Source: Christensenella sp. UBA4263 (GTDB lineage: Bacteria > Bacillota > Clostridia > Christensenellales > Aristaeellaceae). From it: a DNA stretch of 15,894 nucleotides. The stretch covers positions 1-15,894 of the forward strand of contig DGWH01000090.1 of NCBI GenBank assembly GCA_002395225.1. Direction: 5' to 3'. The translations under genes and the position numbers were made by a program. A model generated the notes under the pieces. The model was given only the letters and a program-made list of their open reading frames with translations. It was not told the origin of the DNA and made no database searches. This document shows positions 14,836 through 15,894 of the stretch, piece by piece. Positions within the stretch are counted from its first letter, which is position 1; each line of letters opens with the position of its first letter.

Positions 14836-15894
14836 TCAATGTCGGATTCCCGGCCTGGATTTCAGCGCATAAAGGCACAACCCCGCAAAACAAAGCGCCA
14901 GCATGCCAGCATACAGATATCCATTTTCATGATCGCCGGTCTTCGGAATCTCACTGTTGATAATTTTTCCGCCGTTGAATACTCTGTCATTGACCTCACT
15001 GTTCGGACCGCCATTCACATAATAGGTCGCATAACCGGTCATCGGCTCTTCGATAACATAGTACGCCTCCCCGATTGGCAGCCAGGCTTCATACACCACT
15101 TCCCTGTCACTCAGCTTTTTCGCGGTGAAGCGCCGATCAACAGGGATTCCGTCACTGTTATACAGAGTAAACCGGATCTCCGACGCCTGACCGCGCCACT
15201 CCTTCACGAACCAGAACCGGAACATATTGCCCGGATCATCATCCAGCTCACTGATATTGATAAACGTGGTCGGCAGATCGCTGTCCGTTCCCGGATAGCG
15301 GATCTCCGGTTCCATCAGTGTTCCGTCTCCCCGGTCCTTTACGGTAATCACCACGCGGTGTCTGGCCTGCGCATAGGTCATCCCCTGTTCCGGCTGATCC
15401 GGCACCACTTCCCCAATTTCGTATTCGTAGATTCCCGGATGAGTAAATGTCATGTTTCCAAACAGGCCGGATTTTGTATTTGCCTGTCCCTGAACATTGT
15501 TGCTGCTGGCGGCAATCGTCATTGTCGGCTCCTCCGGCATCGGCATATCCTCTCTGTCCAGTCCGGCATCGTTCAGCAGAGGATTGATTCGGAACGTAAA
15601 GCTGTCACCACGTCTCCATTTTCTGCCCCGAATCTGTTTGAACACCCCAACCTGAACGGTTTTCTCATCCATAATCTCATAGTAATTGATAAAGGGGTTC
15701 AGGTGCGGCACATTTCTCCCATCCCGATAGGTAACATCCATCCTTCCGGTAGTTTTGTTATTGGTAATGGTTACCTGGACCAGCTGATCCGGTGCATACG
15801 TCATTCCCTTATCGGTAAAGCTCCCGTCTGTACATGAACCGGCATCCGTCTCATGAATCCGATAGGTAAAGGTTCGGGAAATGTCATAGGATCC
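14836..15894 (-). CDS. Sortase-anchored pilin-like surface protein, C-terminal part
   Basis: The visible 352 residues are the end of a cell-wall protein that enters at the right edge. Visible in order are the tail of a first FctA/Spy0128-type domain (FTYRIHETDAG ... DKGMTYA), a second complete one (about FTFRINPLL to MTYAQARHRVVITV) and a Cna-B-like domain (WFVKEWRG ... YYVIEEPMTGY). FctA-type and Cna-B domains are usually locked by internal Lys-Asn isopeptide bonds. The end is a sorting signal: IPKTG, a hydrophobic span (YLYAGMLALCFAGLCLYAL) and a basic tail (KSRPGIRH). Sortase would cut between T and G and link the protein to the wall or to a pilus. No sortase is in the window; it may lie to the right. 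Whether it is a shaft pilin or an adhesin needs the N-terminus. Confidence 0.9.
   Translation of the reverse strand, partial: GSYDISRTFTYRIHETDAGSCTDGSFTDKGMTYAPDQLVQVTITNNKTTGRMDVTYRDGRNVPHLNPFINYYEIMDEKTVQVGVFKQIRGRKWRRGDSFTFRINPLLNDAGLDREDMPMPEEPTMTIAASSNNVQGQANTKSGLFGNMTFTHPGIYEYEIGEVVPDQPEQGMTYAQARHRVVITVKDRGDGTLMEPEIRYPGTDSDLPTTFINISELDDDPGNMFRFWFVKEWRGQASEIRFTLYNSDGIPVDRRFTAKKLSDREVVYEAWLPIGEAYYVIEEPMTGYATYYVNGGPNSEVNDRVFNGGKIINSEIPKTGDHENGYLYAGMLALCFAGLCLYALKSRPGIRH

Noticed and set aside
15889..15894. BamHI-like GGATCC at the exact right end as a cloning boundary
   Set aside because: GGATCC also occurs inside the window (for example near 917, 3199 and 8562), so the end may be chance; nothing biological follows from it.
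1..15894. CRISPR array, tRNA/rRNA genes, insertion sequences or prophage
   Set aside because: No spaced repeats, tRNA-like folds, transposase or phage genes were seen on either strand.

Overview
The window looks like chromosome from a Gram-positive anaerobe, most likely a Clostridia-type member of the Bacillota. The evidence is an NfnAB-type electron-bifurcating transhydrogenase, LuxS, strong sigma-A-like promoters with 17-18 bp spacers, AGGAGG ribosome sites, a sortase-anchored pilin-like surface protein with an IPKTG signal, and the remains of an AAA-ATPase/PD-(D/E)XK gene of a type common in gut Clostridia. The DNA is moderately GC-rich. I see no rRNA, tRNA, insertion sequence, prophage or CRISPR array. 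Both end genes run off the window.

Layout. Left part, all minus strand: a HAD-family hydrolase (3' part missing, 1-365); a merR-rhodanese two-gene operon (536-1673); an nfnA-nfnB operon (1813-4064) for ferredoxin/NADH/NADPH electron exchange; a secreted protein joining an FMN-binding-like domain to a rhodanese domain (4301-5593); and a tetR-alkylsulfatase pair (5827-8507). luxS follows (8786-9310), also on the minus strand, with its own promoter and a leader of about 220 nt. A 650 bp divergent intergenic region then separates luxS from a plus-strand operon of two cyclic-di-GMP genes (9969-13338). Next is a broken AAA-ATPase/nuclease gene (13405-14322, minus). Last is the C-terminal half of an LPXTG-like surface protein (14836 to the right end, minus).

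How the genes may fit together. Several neighbours touch sulfur and redox chemistry: two rhodaneses (one cytoplasmic, one exported), a sulfatase, LuxS in the activated methyl cycle, and NfnAB, whose small subunit belongs to the sulfide dehydrogenase-like family. This shared theme is inference, because each unit has its own promoter or terminator. The c-di-GMP pair encodes a membrane GGDEF-EAL protein with a degenerate cyclase site and an apparently intact phosphodiesterase site. It overlaps a membrane diguanylate cyclase with a GGEEI site, so synthesis and breakdown are translated together. Both luxS and this operon have long, structure-rich untranslated leaders.

The points most worth a second look are the exported flavin-motif rhodanese, the paired leaders and an 11 bp direct repeat in the luxS/c-di-GMP divergent region, and the multiply broken ATPase gene, in which start-codon loss, a frameshift and an internal deletion can all be read directly.
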